Of a DNA stretch of 64,000 bases, positions 33,424-45,018 are shown piece by piece (positions within the stretch are counted from its first letter, which is position 1; every line of letters starts with the position of its first letter). The translations under genes were made by a program, and so were the position numbers. The DNA is from Lepraria neglecta (Eukaryota > Ascomycota > Lecanoromycetes > Lecanorales > Stereocaulaceae). The stretch lies in the NCBI GenBank assembly GCA_033220425.1, contig CM065650.1, forward strand, positions 1,736,001 through 1,800,000, read 5' to 3'. The notes under the pieces were generated by a model that saw nothing but the letters and a program-made list of their open reading frames with translations, ran no database searches and was not told the DNA's origin.

Positions 33424-34594
33424 TCAATCCTCCAGTCCCGGTCGTGGCATATCTACGATCTCCTCTTCCTCTCCGTCCGACTCTATCTGAGGTGACGAGA
33501 GATACGGTACATAGACCTTTGACCATACTTCTCCAGTGACGTTATTGATCTCCTTGTCTCGCTGCTCGGCGGCCTTGGTGGGTGTCACGGTCGGAGAGCA
33601 TTTCATGGCAGATTCCAGAATAGTGACGATGAAATTGAAGATAGTTTTCCCGCCTTCTGGATTCATGACATCGTAGGGCACAGATGATTCAACTTTCCCG
33701 TCGGCATTGATGGCCATGAAGCAGTATCGGTATCCGTCCGTATAAAATCCTTGCGTAACCGCATTTGTCTTCCCAGCTCTTACACGTAACTCTCGCAGTA
33801 TCGCGAGATACGTAAGAAGTTGTTGTTCAGCAGTGGAAAAGAGATCGCGCCGCTTTGCCTCCATTGCCACGAGGAATGTGCCGTGGGCAGCACCGTTCCG
33901 GCCGCTATAACCAAAGCCCCAATCTGCACGTCCAGTAACACGGACTTTCTCATTCGTTCTTGGGTCCATAACTTCGACAGCCAACTCTACTTCTGGATAA
34001 ACCCTGACCATTTCTCGAACTTCAAAATCTTGTGGGGTGCCTGGGCGAGACGCAACCTTCCGTTTCTTTGGCGAAAAATGAGTAGAATGAAGTTCCATGA
34101 TATGTAATTTGCAGGCTATTAGCATCATGTCGACAGCAATACGGCTCGTGGCTTCGGTAGCGTCATCATATAACACTCTTGTCAAGTCACTAAGGTTGTC
34201 CTCTAAGTATTGGAAGAGGGCAGTACGTTAGTCTATGGACAGATACTGCAAATTGAATGTGGCTAGTACTCAGTCTCTGCGGCATTTCATACTGCTCGCT
34301 TTGCAATTTCCATGGCTTCAATCCCATCCGGCTCAAGTCGAAATAGATATTGAAAAGTGCCGCGAGACTCTCCGTTGTGGCATCGGTGGCAGCTAGCTAT
34401 GAGCTGGTCAGTTCTCGCAACATAAACAAGGCGCAAAAGTGATGAATTACAGTCTTTCCCTTCTTGAAGTTGAGAATTGCATCGAGCATGACTTGCAATT
34501 TGGCGAGCGGATCCTGGTGTCGAGCGATTTGGGAGAGACTTTCAACAACCCATCTTGTGGGGACAGTAGCCTTAGCCGAAATGGACTTGGACAT
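33424..34594 (-). CDS. Fungal PD-(D/E)XK nuclease-like protein
   Basis: Exons 34451-34594, 34270-34396 and 33424-34202 give 349 residues. A start at 34603 would use TTG, so the ATG at 34594 is taken. The N-terminal 100 residues are helical. Residues about 160-235 hold the classic order of a PD-(D/E)XK core: an Asp in GRADWGFGY, then Glu-x-Lys in FLVAMEAKRRDLF, then the Gln/Tyr helix AEQQLLTYLAILREL. A sheet pair GFYTDGYRYCFMAINADG follows. The C-terminus is acidic. Catalytic Asp, Glu and Lys all appear present. Proteins of this type in fungi are mostly unstudied; whether it cuts DNA is inference. It sits beside transposon debris, which might hint at recent arrival or expansion. Confidence 0.6.
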
Positions 34595-35281
34595 CTCGAA
34601 CAAAGATTAGTGTTATGATCTGCCAGTGAAAACCCATGAAGAGAAGACGAAAGTCTGATGAACTATAACTATACCAGAGCAGAGGGTTTAAGAGGATGAA
34701 TATGAATGAGAAATTACGTCACGCCATACTTACGTAATACGTTTCTACAAACAAATTTTTTGTTACGGTAAAGGAAGAAAGAATCAGGCAGCAGCTCCCC
34801 CACCCCAAGGGGGCCGCAGTCACCCAGGATCACCCAGGCTCGCGCGATGGTCACCCGTGTCGCCCAACCGCACTTAAAAGTCTTTCCATTATTGGAAGCA
34901 TCTGCTCTTTAGTCTGTATAAGATTGGCTATATGAAATTGTGTCTGACCTCATCCAGACACCCAATAACTCAGATGAAGTTGAACGCTGACCCTTTTAGG
35001 CAGCAGTTGGTGTAGTGATTCTGACTCTCATCTTTCTCTTTTTGTCTTCTTTCAGAACTGCTCTAGTTTGTCTGGGTGAGAAGACAGCAAGTTCATTCAT
35101 GTCTGCGTTTAGAGGCGATGATCGAGCAAAGATCGTCCCGTCGTGCTTGGTTGAGGCTTCAAGGATAACATGAAGCACCAAAAAGTTCCGAGTCAAGTCT
35201 AAAAAGTGCTATTTATTTGGGACCGATCGGCGTCAATTCCCCAACATCGTGCCCTTTGGACTTCGAACAAGAGCAAAAATC
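34595..35281. promoter_or_regulatory. Divergent promoter region of nuclease-like gene and DPH6
   Basis: 687 bases between outward-facing starts. An open minus-strand frame at 34996-35196 has no recognisable feature. GC-rich segment near 34790-34870, AT-rich near 34680-34760. Confidence 0.4.
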
Positions 35282-37471
35282 ATGGCTACCAACACACCGT
35301 CACTGAACGTCATTGGGCTCATATCCGGCGGCAAAGACTCGGTTTACTCCTTACTCCATTGCCTAGTGAACAATCATCGGGTTGTCGCCCTTGCCAACCT
35401 ACATCCACCACCGGCCTCATGCCATTCTGATGAAGCAGAAGACCTCAATAGCTATATGTACCAGACAGCTGGTCATGGGATAATACCTCTTTATGCTGAG
35501 GCCTTGGGTTTGCCACTGTACCGTCAGGAGATCTCTGGAGCGGCTGCGAACTCGTCGAAGGATTACTCTTTCAGGGGAAATTCCCAAGGAATAGACGATG
35601 AGACTGAGTCCTTGCTACCACTACTCAGAAAAGCCATGGCTGCTCACCCGACTGCTAATGCAGTCTGCTCGGGTGCAATCCTGTCTACCTACCAACGTAC
35701 ACGAATCGAGTCTGTGGCTCGCCGGCTCAATCTCATTCCCCTGAGCTATCTATGGCAGTATCCGTCTCTCCCTCCGCCTTCTCAGGGAGGATTACTCGAT
35801 GACATGGCAGCGATTGGGTTTGATGTACGTATCGTCAAAGTCGCTTCTGGTGGGCTTGATGAAAATTTACTATGGTCCAATCTAATGGAACCGGCGGAAA
35901 GGAGAAAGGTTGAGAGGAGTGTGGCACGCTTTGGTGGTAGCGTGTTGGGCGAAGGAGGAGAATATGAGACACTTGTGGTTGATGGACCAGGCGGAGTCTG
36001 GAAACGCAGAATCGAGGTGCAATCCCACGAGAGATTTATTGGGAGAGGTGGAGGGGGAGAGGCGTGGATAGGATTTAGGGATGGAGCAGGAAAGGTTGAA
36101 ATGAAATTGGGCGAAGAGCCCAGGAGTAACGAAGAATGGAAGGGACCAATCCGCACAATCCAGGTGTGGGATAAGGAAATCGAGACGCTGATCGCCAAAC
36201 CTATAGGGCTCCCAGAGCAGAATGTTACAGAAAGGAAGGTCGAGCAGCCATCAAGTGTACAAACCGTATGGGAACCAAGAACAGTCATTGTCAAGAATGG
36301 CTCAACGCTCACGCTTTCGAATATCACTGATTTAGGGAATGGGACTACTGCAGCCGAGCAAATGCTCCGCATCAAATCGAAGTTACTTAAAATCCTTGCA
36401 GAATACAACCCTTGTGATACCGACGATATCGTCTTCACGACCATCTTGCTCCGCTCAATGGCCGATTTTGCTGCCGTCAACGACGTTTATGGACGGCTAT
36501 TCACGAAGCCCAATCCTGCAGCACGAGTGACTGTGGCCTGTGGAGATGCTCTGCCGGAGGGAGTGAGGCTTATGGTGTCATGTGTCATTGACCTAGGCCC
36601 TCGCAGCGCTCGAGATGGTCTACACGTCCAGTCTAGATCTTACTGGGCGCCAGCCAATATTGGACCTTACTCACAAGCAATATCTGTGCCTCAGAGCCAG
36701 GAGAAGGAATATTCCCTAGTCTATGTGGCGGGACAGATCCCGCTAGTACCAGCATCAATGGAGGTATTCCAAGCAGAGAAAGAACTGGGAGAGGAGATCA
36801 TTGGATCATCCAATGAGCAGATGCTGTTTGTAAAAAGGATGTATCTTGCATTGCAACATCTTTGGAGGATCGGAAAAGTCATGAATGTCGGCTGGTGGAC
36901 AGGGGCTGTGGCTTTCATCACCGGTCCTGGCGATGTGCAGATAAAAGCAAGACTCGCATGGGAAGCGTGGAGAGGAGTGCATGAGCGTGAGCTTTGGGAG
37001 AATGATGATGAAGAAGAGGATGGGCTTGATGTCTGGGATCGAAGATATGGCGGTATGGGAAGCCTCGCGAAGGAAACGGCAGGCATCCAGCCACTTCCTG
37101 ACTTTTCGAGGATTTCAGACTCAGCATCGTCAAATGTTCCAGGGTTCCTGGCTGTTGAACTGGACGAGCTACCGCGTGGTTGTGATATCGAATGGCAAAG
37201 TCTAGGGGTTGCTTACCAGAATTCTGCTACACCTTGTATCGAAAGTCTCGTCTCCTACATTGGATTACAGTCAGATCAGGAGCTTCGGGCCAGGCTGCTC
37301 GATATGGTTTCCGAAGTTAAATTTTATGAGAAGATCCAGGCAACGGTATACACCCCAAACGCCTCACTGGTAAGCGACCTGGACGTCCAGATAATCCCAT
37401 GCAGAGGTGTTTGGGGAGCAGATGGAATGCAACTGGCTGGGGGTGTTACTCTTCACTACGAGGGAGTTTGA
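35282..37471 (+). CDS. DPH6: Diphthine-ammonia ligase Dph6
   Basis: Single exon, 729 residues from the ATG at 35282; the frame is open 33 bases further up only from a GTG. Residues about 8-245 form the ATP-pyrophosphatase domain: PP-loop LISGGKDSVYSLLHC near residue 11, then the conserved AVCSGAILSTYQRTRIE and the ligase signature GEGGEYETLVVDGP. The C-terminal half carries two RidA/YjgF-like domains, one around LKILAEYNPCDTDDIVFTT and one around YWAPANIGPYSQAI, as in yeast Dph6. The enzyme amidates diphthine to diphthamide on eEF2 using ATP and ammonia. Domain order and length match fungal orthologs. Functionally linked to DPH4 in the same window. Confidence 0.95.
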   Translation: MATNTPSLNVIGLISGGKDSVYSLLHCLVNNHRVVALANLHPPPASCHSDEAEDLNSYMYQTAGHGIIPLYAEALGLPLYRQEISGAAANSSKDYSFRGNSQGIDDETESLLPLLRKAMAAHPTANAVCSGAILSTYQRTRIESVARRLNLIPLSYLWQYPSLPPPSQGGLLDDMAAIGFDVRIVKVASGGLDENLLWSNLMEPAERRKVERSVARFGGSVLGEGGEYETLVVDGPGGVWKRRIEVQSHERFIGRGGGGEAWIGFRDGAGKVEMKLGEEPRSNEEWKGPIRTIQVWDKEIETLIAKPIGLPEQNVTERKVEQPSSVQTVWEPRTVIVKNGSTLTLSNITDLGNGTTAAEQMLRIKSKLLKILAEYNPCDTDDIVFTTILLRSMADFAAVNDVYGRLFTKPNPAARVTVACGDALPEGVRLMVSCVIDLGPRSARDGLHVQSRSYWAPANIGPYSQAISVPQSQEKEYSLVYVAGQIPLVPASMEVFQAEKELGEEIIGSSNEQMLFVKRMYLALQHLWRIGKVMNVGWWTGAVAFITGPGDVQIKARLAWEAWRGVHERELWENDDEEEDGLDVWDRRYGGMGSLAKETAGIQPLPDFSRISDSASSNVPGFLAVELDELPRGCDIEWQSLGVAYQNSATPCIESLVSYIGLQSDQELRARLLDMVSEVKFYEKIQATVYTPNASLVSDLDVQIIPCRGVWGADGMQLAGGVTLHYEGV

Positions 37472-37947
37472 TGGCCGGAATCCCATAATAAGTATTATGT
37501 ACATCGGATATTAGCCATGCAAACTACCAAATCTTCCTGAGAGGCTTCGTAGGTCGCGTGTACTTCGAGTGGGAGGTAATTCTTTCCACGGCTAAAGCAA
37601 AATCCCTCAGACCTCGAGCGGAACCTCCCCGTCAAAACCTGTAGTACTCAAGCGTATAGAGTAGAGCGTCTTCTCGTTTCCAGAGTTCCTAGAGCGATTT
37701 CTGTTGTGGCATAAAATCGAAGACCAGACCTTAATTCGGCCTAGTGCCTTGGACTTGAACCCAACAAATGCACGGCGACGTAAGCCAGAACGTTTTATAT
37801 ATACATTAGACATCTTGACACATCCTGACGGGAAACCCTAGACTTCCTTCCTATGTCATGGCAGAACTTACTGAGCAAGACACAGCTCATCACCCATGCT
37901 GTCACAGCACCAATCTCGCGAGCCTAACTTGAGTACCAGGACTAGAC
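37472..37947. other. Spacer between DPH6 and SEC59
   Basis: 476 bases. A 68-codon minus-strand ATG frame at 37607-37813, basic and without known motifs, is possible but not supported. The SEC59 promoter must lie here. Confidence 0.4.
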
Positions 37948-40803
37948 ATGCCTGGTGACGATACAGCTCTTTTGAACGTCGACTCTAAGGAGAATGTCAC
38001 CCCGAACCAAATCCAGCGCCTATCACGCTCCCCACATCCATATCATCGAAATCGAGCCAACGTCTTCCAAGACAATGGCACCGCCGCCGCCCCGGCGCAA
38101 AGTGCCTTCATTACGCCCACACTGAATTCCCATCACCCCGACCCTGGCAATGGGGCTACATACTTCGACGCTGGTCACCGCAAGAGACGGAAGCAAACGT
38201 CTTCGCCCAGTGACAGTGGAACAGAGGCAGACGATGAGAAAGGCGGCAGCCTACTACGACTACCAGCCCCCCGGGCTCGGCTGAGAAAGGGTCTGAAAGG
38301 CTCCAATGGCTCAGGCACGGCAAGCCCATTACTCACGCCATCATATCTTGATGAAGAACCTCGAAGGCTGGCCTTGGAAGCTCGGAAAAAGCGCCCAGGG
38401 AATCTACAAAGCCAGAGCTATACGGATGAAGAAACAATCAAGCTCCGAGAGAAATTTGTTCGTAGAAGGCGTGCGGAGCTCATACGAAGAGTTACAGAAA
38501 CGCTTTTACTCGGAGTCGTTGGCTTCATTGCCTGCAGGAGTGAGGTTGGGTGGTTAATGAGCTTGTGGGCTAAGGACATGCTTGATTCGGCCAATACAGA
38601 ATGGGACTTTGACTCAGTTTTCATGCCGATGGCGCTCTTGAGCCATGCTGCCGTCATTTTGGGCCTCTACATCCTGTACCCGCTAAGAATAATATACAAG
38701 AACCATGCCAGGAATGCCACGAGGAAACGGTCTCGGTTCTACATACACATCCCCGCAGCCTTCGAACCTGCCCCGTTACTCTATCCTATCTTAGTCCCAG
38801 TCTTCGTGGCAGTGTCATTGATGTATGCGGATGGGAGCATCTTGATTGCAAACCTCGTCTTGAGCATAGCCTCAGTACCAAGCAAGATCATGCCTCTCAA
38901 CCGCGATGTACCCTGGTACAGCTCCATACAATGGCTCCTCTCTCTGATACCTCTCCAAGCCTATTCAACGATGTGCTCGAATGACTATCAGCCCCACATG
39001 GAAATAATACACTCCATGTCCAAGTCTTTCGAAGCAGAAAAGTTAACATTACTGTATCCACTGCACCAAGCTTTGATGCCTGCTTTGGAGTATTTGTCCA
39101 CAACGAGTCTATTGCCGGCGGAATTGCAGCTATTGTCCGTCTCTATGATCAACGTGCTTATATTTTCGAGTTCACCCCAAGCTATGATCCTGCAGTCACT
39201 CCTCTGGCTTGGCGGTCTTTCTATCTTCATCTTGTGCAGTAGGGTTCTCAGCTGGGGAGTTGCTCTGGCACGAATACCAAGCTGGCGATTCCGTCAGCCT
39301 CAGTCTAAGGCTCGCGAAGGCAACATAATTGTGACTGCAATGGATGACTGCTTGTATGGACGTTTGAGCAAGTGGCGCTTGACTTCGGCAGATTCTGAGG
39401 ACTCGGAAAGTGACGACTTACCAAGGCCTTCAAATCATCGTATAAGCAAAAAGCATCGTACCTTACTCAGCGTTGTCACACGCCAAATCGAGGAAGCAGA
39501 GGGTGGCACGTTTTCTGAGCTCCCGAACCCCCCCAAGTCAGCTATTGGCAATGGAATGCAGACCGGACTTCGAGGGGCCAATGGCGCAGTAAGAGCATCT
39601 CAGGCTGAACTCAAACGGCAACGACGGTATACCCTTCCGTCGTACGTTGGATCACCTCCAGACAGCCCTTCCAATGAGACTCTTAGGCGAAGCAGGATAT
39701 CGCAGTTCCCACCCATCAAAGCATGGTCATTCCGGTCTTTGACAAAGGCCCAGGCTGTGGTCGTCAACTGGATGTTTGCCTTTTACGTGTACGTCATCGT
39801 CATTGGAGTCATTGCATTTGGTATCAGACCATATGTAGCCCACAAGGCTTTGTACGACCAAGAACCGTTGGGCTGGGCACTTGGATATCTGCTGGGTGAC
39901 CTGCCCCTTTTCAGGTCTTATACGGCGTACTGGAACCTCGAACACTGGATACATCTGCCTCCCAGCATCCTGAATTTCTCTTCATTAAAGGCCCACGACT
40001 GGGCACATTTGTATCAATACGAATTGGGAGCTGCCAACGTTCGATTGCTAATATGCATCTACTGTATGATTATAATTGCCGCCGGCTTGGCGGTTGTTTT
40101 CCGCTTGAAAGCTATCGCCGAGGTCGACACACGACGTAAGGTGTTCCATGGCATGATGGTTGCCATGTTCTTACCGACCATCTTTGTTGATCCTACATTC
40201 GTCTCGCTCGCTTTGATACTTATTTTGGCCATTTTTCTCCTCCTTGACCTCTTTCGAGCATCACAGCTGCCTCCACTTTCGAAGCCACTGACCTACTTCC
40301 TGGCTCCCTATGTCGACGGGAGAGATCATCGAGGCCCAGTCATTGTATCACATATCTTCTTGTTGATCGGATGCGCGATCCCGCTCTGGCTGTCACTTGC
40401 AGCCATTGGGCGAACAGGAGATATGCCATGGGAGGGATGGGATGTGGATAGACGAGAAGTAAGCCTGATCAGCGGGGTTGTCTGCGTTGGGATGGGAGAC
40501 GCGGCCGCTTCTCTTATAGGCAGGCGTTTTGGACGTCGAAGATGGTGTTGGAGCGGAGGCAAAAGTTTGGAAGGCAGCCTCGCATTCGCTGTTGCCGTGA
40601 CTTTGGGACTGTGTTTCGCAAAACTGTGGCTACTAATTGGAGGTTGGAACGCCGATTACAGGGATTCGTGGGCTACGACTGTGGGGAAAGCATGCATTGC
40701 AGCGACTGGCGCCAGTCTTACAGAAGCTGTACTAACGGGTGGTAACGACAACGTAATCGTGCCTGTCATTCTTTGGCTTCTTGTACGAGGCCTGAGGATA
40801 TGA
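37948..40803 (+). CDS. SEC59: Dolichol kinase Sec59
   Basis: Single exon, 951 residues, ATG at 37948. The N-terminal 150 residues are disordered and basic. About a dozen or more membrane helices follow, with a cytosolic loop of some 130 residues in the middle (about 460-590). The C-terminal third has the dolichol kinase signatures: DTRRKVFHGMMVAMFLPT in the loop after a helix, and the CTP-binding block VCVGMGDAAASLIGRRFG followed by GGKSLEGSLAFAVAV. The last helix ends NVIVPVILWLLVRGLRI, which is conserved. The enzyme makes dolichyl phosphate at the ER using CTP, for N-glycosylation, O-mannosylation and GPI anchors. Long N-terminal extension is usual in mould orthologs. Confidence 0.93.
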   Translation: MPGDDTALLNVDSKENVTPNQIQRLSRSPHPYHRNRANVFQDNGTAAAPAQSAFITPTLNSHHPDPGNGATYFDAGHRKRRKQTSSPSDSGTEADDEKGGSLLRLPAPRARLRKGLKGSNGSGTASPLLTPSYLDEEPRRLALEARKKRPGNLQSQSYTDEETIKLREKFVRRRRAELIRRVTETLLLGVVGFIACRSEVGWLMSLWAKDMLDSANTEWDFDSVFMPMALLSHAAVILGLYILYPLRIIYKNHARNATRKRSRFYIHIPAAFEPAPLLYPILVPVFVAVSLMYADGSILIANLVLSIASVPSKIMPLNRDVPWYSSIQWLLSLIPLQAYSTMCSNDYQPHMEIIHSMSKSFEAEKLTLLYPLHQALMPALEYLSTTSLLPAELQLLSVSMINVLIFSSSPQAMILQSLLWLGGLSIFILCSRVLSWGVALARIPSWRFRQPQSKAREGNIIVTAMDDCLYGRLSKWRLTSADSEDSESDDLPRPSNHRISKKHRTLLSVVTRQIEEAEGGTFSELPNPPKSAIGNGMQTGLRGANGAVRASQAELKRQRRYTLPSYVGSPPDSPSNETLRRSRISQFPPIKAWSFRSLTKAQAVVVNWMFAFYVYVIVIGVIAFGIRPYVAHKALYDQEPLGWALGYLLGDLPLFRSYTAYWNLEHWIHLPPSILNFSSLKAHDWAHLYQYELGAANVRLLICIYCMIIIAAGLAVVFRLKAIAEVDTRRKVFHGMMVAMFLPTIFVDPTFVSLALILILAIFLLLDLFRASQLPPLSKPLTYFLAPYVDGRDHRGPVIVSHIFLLIGCAIPLWLSLAAIGRTGDMPWEGWDVDRREVSLISGVVCVGMGDAAASLIGRRFGRRRWCWSGGKSLEGSLAFAVAVTLGLCFAKLWLLIGGWNADYRDSWATTVGKACIAATGASLTEAVLTGGNDNVIVPVILWLLVRGLRI

Positions 40804-40832
40804 TTGGAATTTGTGCTCGATTTAGCGATAGG

Positions 40833-40881
40833 TCAGGGTGCAGAGTTGCCTGCTCAGGGTGCAGAGTTGCCTGCTCAGGGT
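40833..40881 (+). repeat. 21-base tandem repeat after SEC59
   Basis: Two exact units (40833-40853 and 40854-40874) with a third partial start of seven bases. The unit contains GGGTGCAGAGTTGCCTGC. It lies 30 bases after the SEC59 stop, in the 3' untranslated region. Confidence 0.9.
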
Positions 40882-41955
40882 CCAGCAGGCTGCTTCTACT
40901 GGAGTACCTATTCAATCACCAAGGATCACATCATCTTCAACTCAGATTACAGCTGCACCTGGGATTGGATGATGGCCTATTCTATTGTATCAGGCAGTGA
41001 ACCTGATGGACACTAAAGCGGTGACCTTTTCAGCTCTTACTGAACACAGCAGGCTGTCGCGGCCTCCAGCCAAGGCTGATCTGTAGCAGCCTGACGGCAT
41101 CGAAAAGCCTGATGGCGTCAAGAAAAAGCTTCTGGCTAACTTTATCGTGGGGTTGTACCGGTCTTTGTCGATGTTGAACAAAGACCGAGTGATCTCCCGA
41201 ACCCTTTTGTCTTCAAGACGCCGCTACGTTAGATAGGCTGCAATCAATGCTCAATTAATCTCATACCCCTCTATCCGATGGATACCTATATCTAGAACGA
41301 AGATCCATAGCAATTTGTTGAGCACTGACCTTCCCTCATCCGAACCATTGGTAGTGACGTTGGTTCTTGTCCTTATCGCGTTATCGGTTAGAGGAAGGGG
41401 CGGCTAGTGTGAATGAGCCCAGAACCAGAGTTATTACACCACTCAGCAACGCTCGTCTTGCGTAATACAACTACTCTCGCTCGGTACTCCTCTTGATTAA
41501 AATTTACTCTTACCTTCTTATCTTTCTCTCATTCCTCTCCCTGTAATTCGTCAGGCATTTGTTACCTAATCCATTCTAGCCATCCCGCGTTGAGTCACCT
41601 GTCGCCTGACTCTAGTCACGCCCTGTTTACGCTGTCATACCCCGCGATACAACACCCGTCGGACCTCTCAGCATAAACAACGCCCCTGCAGCAACCCGAC
41701 CGCCAATCGAACCTATCAGCGCTATGGTTGGACAGCCTTTCCCCTTGCGATGATCGACAAGCTTGCATCTGATGTTACCACCGCTCAACACTCAACCTCA
41801 ACCTCATCAACCATCAACTGCGATACGTACCAATGTATAACTGCTTGACAGCTACACTTTATCCTCACCTGCAGTGGTGAAGCCCGCTCCAGGCGGAAGC
41901 TGGGCTTAGATCAGGTGGGCGAAGAAGCAGACCCCCACGCCTGTGACCAGTCACC
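40882..41955. other. Spacer and probable ATG1 leader
   Basis: 1.07 kb. The right 450 bases are CT/CA-rich, as in long fungal 5' leaders, and contain short upstream ATGs, for example at 41724 and 41834, that could act as upstream reading frames. No other feature supported. Confidence 0.45.
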
Positions 41956-44900
41956 ATGGCGTCCAAGCCAACGACGTCCTCGACATCGAGGCGGACTCGG
42001 GATTCCACACAACAAGAGATGGCGGTCGGGAGCTATAGAAGACAGGAGGAGATCGGCCGGGGCAGCTTTGCTACTGTCTACAAAGCTTCCATGTCTGTAA
42101 GTAGTTGGTCTATTCGTTCCGGCATCTCTCCGCTACATCCCAGCTCCATTCCTCCATTGCTCTACATCAACATCGAAAAGCCATCACAGATAACTAGCAA
42201 CCATCAGATGATCTATCACAACCATGCTAACAACCATGCTAACAACCATTCCCTACTACAGAAGAAACCCGGCTACGTCGCCATCAAGTCCGTCGATCTA
42301 CACAAGCTTAACAGGAAGCTGAAAGAGAACCTTTATTCCGAGATTCACATCCTGAAAACCCTTCACCATCCACACATCGTTGCCCTCATCGATTGTAAAG
42401 AGGACTCGGCCCATATTCACCTTATCATGGAGTTCTGCGAGCTTGGAGACCTGTCCTACTTCATCAAAAAAAGAGACACCCTCCATCGACATGACACAAC
42501 GGCAGACATGATAAGGAAGTACCCGAATCCTGCAGCTGGTGGTCTCAATGAGGTCATCGTCCGACACTTCCTGAAGCAACTGGCAAGCGCTCTTCAGTTC
42601 CTTCGGGCTAGGAACTTCATCCACCGTGACGTGAAGCCCCAGAACCTCCTTCTCGACCCCTCGCCGTTATATTATGCCAAAGCGAAACCGGAAGCGGTTC
42701 CTTATGCCGCCCATGACAAATCTCTCACCCCAATCGTCGGCGTTGAATCCCTACCCACTCTGAAGATTGCAGACTTTGGATTTGCTCGGTCTTTACCTAA
42801 CACATCCCTGGCCGAGACTCTATGCGGATCGCCCTTGTATATGGCTCCTGAGATTCTTAGATATGAGAAATACGACGCAAAGGCAGATCTTTGGTCTGTG
42901 GGCACTGTGCTCTACGAGATGATGGTCGGAAAGCCGCCTTTTAGAGCCAACAATCACGTAGAGCTGTTAAGAAGGATCGAGCGCGGCGAAGATAAGATCA
43001 GGTTTCCGGAAGAGGTGTATTTAAGCGATTCGATGAAGAAGCTGATCCGAGGGCTCCTGGCAAGACAACCAGTGGAGAGAATGGGGTTCGCAGATTTCTT
43101 TAACAACACTGTAGTGAAGGATGAGATACCAGGGTTGGCAGAGGAGGATCGGCCAGCTCAGCTTCCGAAGCCAGAGGAGGAACCAGCAGGGAAAGGAAAA
43201 GGACCATCTTCAGGTAAACAACTGGCAGAAGCTTCTGCGCCAGCGCCCTCGAAAGTCGATGCTGCAGGTATTCTATCGCAGTCACCACGACGACCGCTGT
43301 CAGGTAGTCCCAAAACTGCTGCCCTGAGGAATGAGGCTCCGCTGCAACGTCGCTCGACAGGTACGCCGCCTCGTACAGCAAGCGGTGATTTACGGGAGAA
43401 AAGGCACAGCAACGAAAATTCTCATGGCAATGACAATCCGAAAGAGCCTGCTACCCAGGCTAGGCGTCCGAGTATGGTATCACTCGCCACGGCCCCATCG
43501 AGACAGGATTTGCATGCCCCTGCCTCGAGGATTGGTGCTGTAGAAAGGCGGCCGAGCAAGACGTCGGCGTCTCCGAACTCTTCTGATCCTCAGGATAGGG
43601 CTCAACAACGGGAACGAGTTCCTCAACGGAGAGACGATACAGCAACACGAGAAGCTAGGGAAGCACGAGAGCGTGCAGCGCAAGACGTAGCTTTCGAGCG
43701 GGACTATGTAGTGGTGGACAAGCAAGCTGTGCAGGTCAATGCTTTTGCTGACGAGCTTGCTGCGAGCCCCAGGATACACAACGCGAACCAAGCCCAGCAT
43801 GATGCGAACCGCGTTGCCATGGTCCGACGAGCAACGACGCAAGGGGCTCCAACGTCAACAACCGGAGCTCAAGTCACCCCTTCACGAGCAATGCAACTCG
43901 CTTCAGGGAAAAGGCCCGATCAGGTCCACAATCGACAGAATTCCTACGAAAGGAGGTTGCGGGATCCAGCGTCGGCGACGTCTGCAATCTCGAAGGCGAT
44001 AAACAAGGCTAGTGGCAGGCTTTTCGGTATGGGCTTCTCTCCACCGCTTAGCATGGGCCGTATGGGACTGTCCCCGCCTTCATACAGCCCCTTTCCAACG
44101 TACCCCGTCAACCAAAGCAATCCTCTTACGATCGAGGATGGATCCAAACAACAGGTTCCCTCAGACGAAGATTCCAAGGCCGTATATATGATAGAAGAAT
44201 CGGCCCATAGAAGTGATGTTGTTTATGGCTTTGCGGAGGTCAAGTACAAGCAGCTGACGCCATTACCGCCCTCGACATACCAGGGACTAGGCCTTCGACT
44301 TCCCGAAGGAAGCGAAGGCGAACAAAGCAACACCGAAGATGATGGCTTGACTATCGACGCCATTGTTACACTTTCGGAAGAGGCTCTAGTGCTCTACGTG
44401 AAAGCTTTGTCGTTACTCGCTAGATCTATGGACATCGCGGGCACATGGTGGGTGCGCAAAAACACGGGCGAAATCGTGGACGAATCAATGTCGCCAAGAT
44501 CACAGCCAGCTTCTGCCAATGCTGCAGCTGTTGGCAACCGAGTCAATGGCGTTGTCCAGTGGGTCCGAGATCGCTTCAATGACGTCCTCGGAAAAGCTGA
44601 ATACGTGCGACTGAAGCTCATCGAAGCCCAGAAGCAGCTGCCTCTAGAACACCCGGGGCATCCTAGCAACCACGTCTCCGCGTCAGGCTCTACTGGGATG
44701 GGCACGTCCTCAGAGAATGTTGTAGTGACCTCTGGCGTGACGGCCGAGAAGCTGATGTACGACCGTGCGCTGGAGATGAGCAAGACTGCTGCGGTCAATG
44801 AGCTAGTGGGAGATGATTTGCCGGGCTGTGAAATGGCTTACATTACAGCGATACGATTACTGGAAGCTGTTCTTGAGGATGATGATGAGCCGTCTCTTAA

Positions 44901-45018
44901 GAAGTCCTCAACAAAGGAGAGAGAGGCCAAGGGATCAAAGACCGAAGAGGAAGCTGTGAACGGAGTGGAGGCGGAGGATAGAAAAGTTGTCCTTAAATGT
45001 CAGCTCTTCGATTCCTAG
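41956..45018 (+). CDS. atg1: Autophagy-initiating Ser/Thr kinase Atg1
   Basis: Exons 41956-42096 and 42262-45018 give 965 residues. The 165-base intron (GTAAGT donor, CTAAC branch sites, ACAG acceptor) is in frame and stop-free, so its retention would add 55 residues inside kinase subdomain I-II; splicing joins VYKASMS to [11 protein letters not shown], as in other Atg1 kinases. The kinase domain spans about residues 23-330 with [32 protein letters not shown] and [13 protein letters not shown] long Ser/Arg/Ala-rich linker follows, then a C-terminal helical region (about 720-960) that binds Atg13. It starts autophagosome formation under nutrient stress. The final residues are acidic and basic clusters. 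Assignment is firm. Confidence 0.95.
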   Translation: MASKPTTSSTSRRTRDSTQQEMAVGSYRRQEEIGRGSFATVYKASMSVSSWSIRSGISPLHPSSIPPLLYINIEKPSQITSNHQMIYHNHANNHANNHSLLQKKPGYVAIKSVDLHKLNRKLKENLYSEIHILKTLHHPHIVALIDCKEDSAHIHLIMEFCELGDLSYFIKKRDTLHRHDTTADMIRKYPNPAAGGLNEVIVRHFLKQLASALQFLRARNFIHRDVKPQNLLLDPSPLYYAKAKPEAVPYAAHDKSLTPIVGVESLPTLKIADFGFARSLPNTSLAETLCGSPLYMAPEILRYEKYDAKADLWSVGTVLYEMMVGKPPFRANNHVELLRRIERGEDKIRFPEEVYLSDSMKKLIRGLLARQPVERMGFADFFNNTVVKDEIPGLAEEDRPAQLPKPEEEPAGKGKGPSSGKQLAEASAPAPSKVDAAGILSQSPRRPLSGSPKTAALRNEAPLQRRSTGTPPRTASGDLREKRHSNENSHGNDNPKEPATQARRPSMVSLATAPSRQDLHAPASRIGAVERRPSKTSASPNSSDPQDRAQQRERVPQRRDDTATREAREARERAAQDVAFERDYVVVDKQAVQVNAFADELAASPRIHNANQAQHDANRVAMVRRATTQGAPTSTTGAQVTPSRAMQLASGKRPDQVHNRQNSYERRLRDPASATSAISKAINKASGRLFGMGFSPPLSMGRMGLSPPSYSPFPTYPVNQSNPLTIEDGSKQQVPSDEDSKAVYMIEESAHRSDVVYGFAEVKYKQLTPLPPSTYQGLGLRLPEGSEGEQSNTEDDGLTIDAIVTLSEEALVLYVKALSLLARSMDIAGTWWVRKNTGEIVDESMSPRSQPASANAAAVGNRVNGVVQWVRDRFNDVLGKAEYVRLKLIEAQKQLPLEHPGHPSNHVSASGSTGMGTSSENVVVTSGVTAEKLMYDRALEMSKTAAVNELVGDDLPGCEMAYITAIRLLEAVLEDDDEPSLKKSSTKEREAKGSKTEEEAVNGVEAEDRKVVLKCQLFDS

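Noticed and set aside
37607-37813. 68-codon minus-strand frame between DPH6 and SEC59
   Set aside because: ATG present but no motif; lies where untranslated regions are expected.
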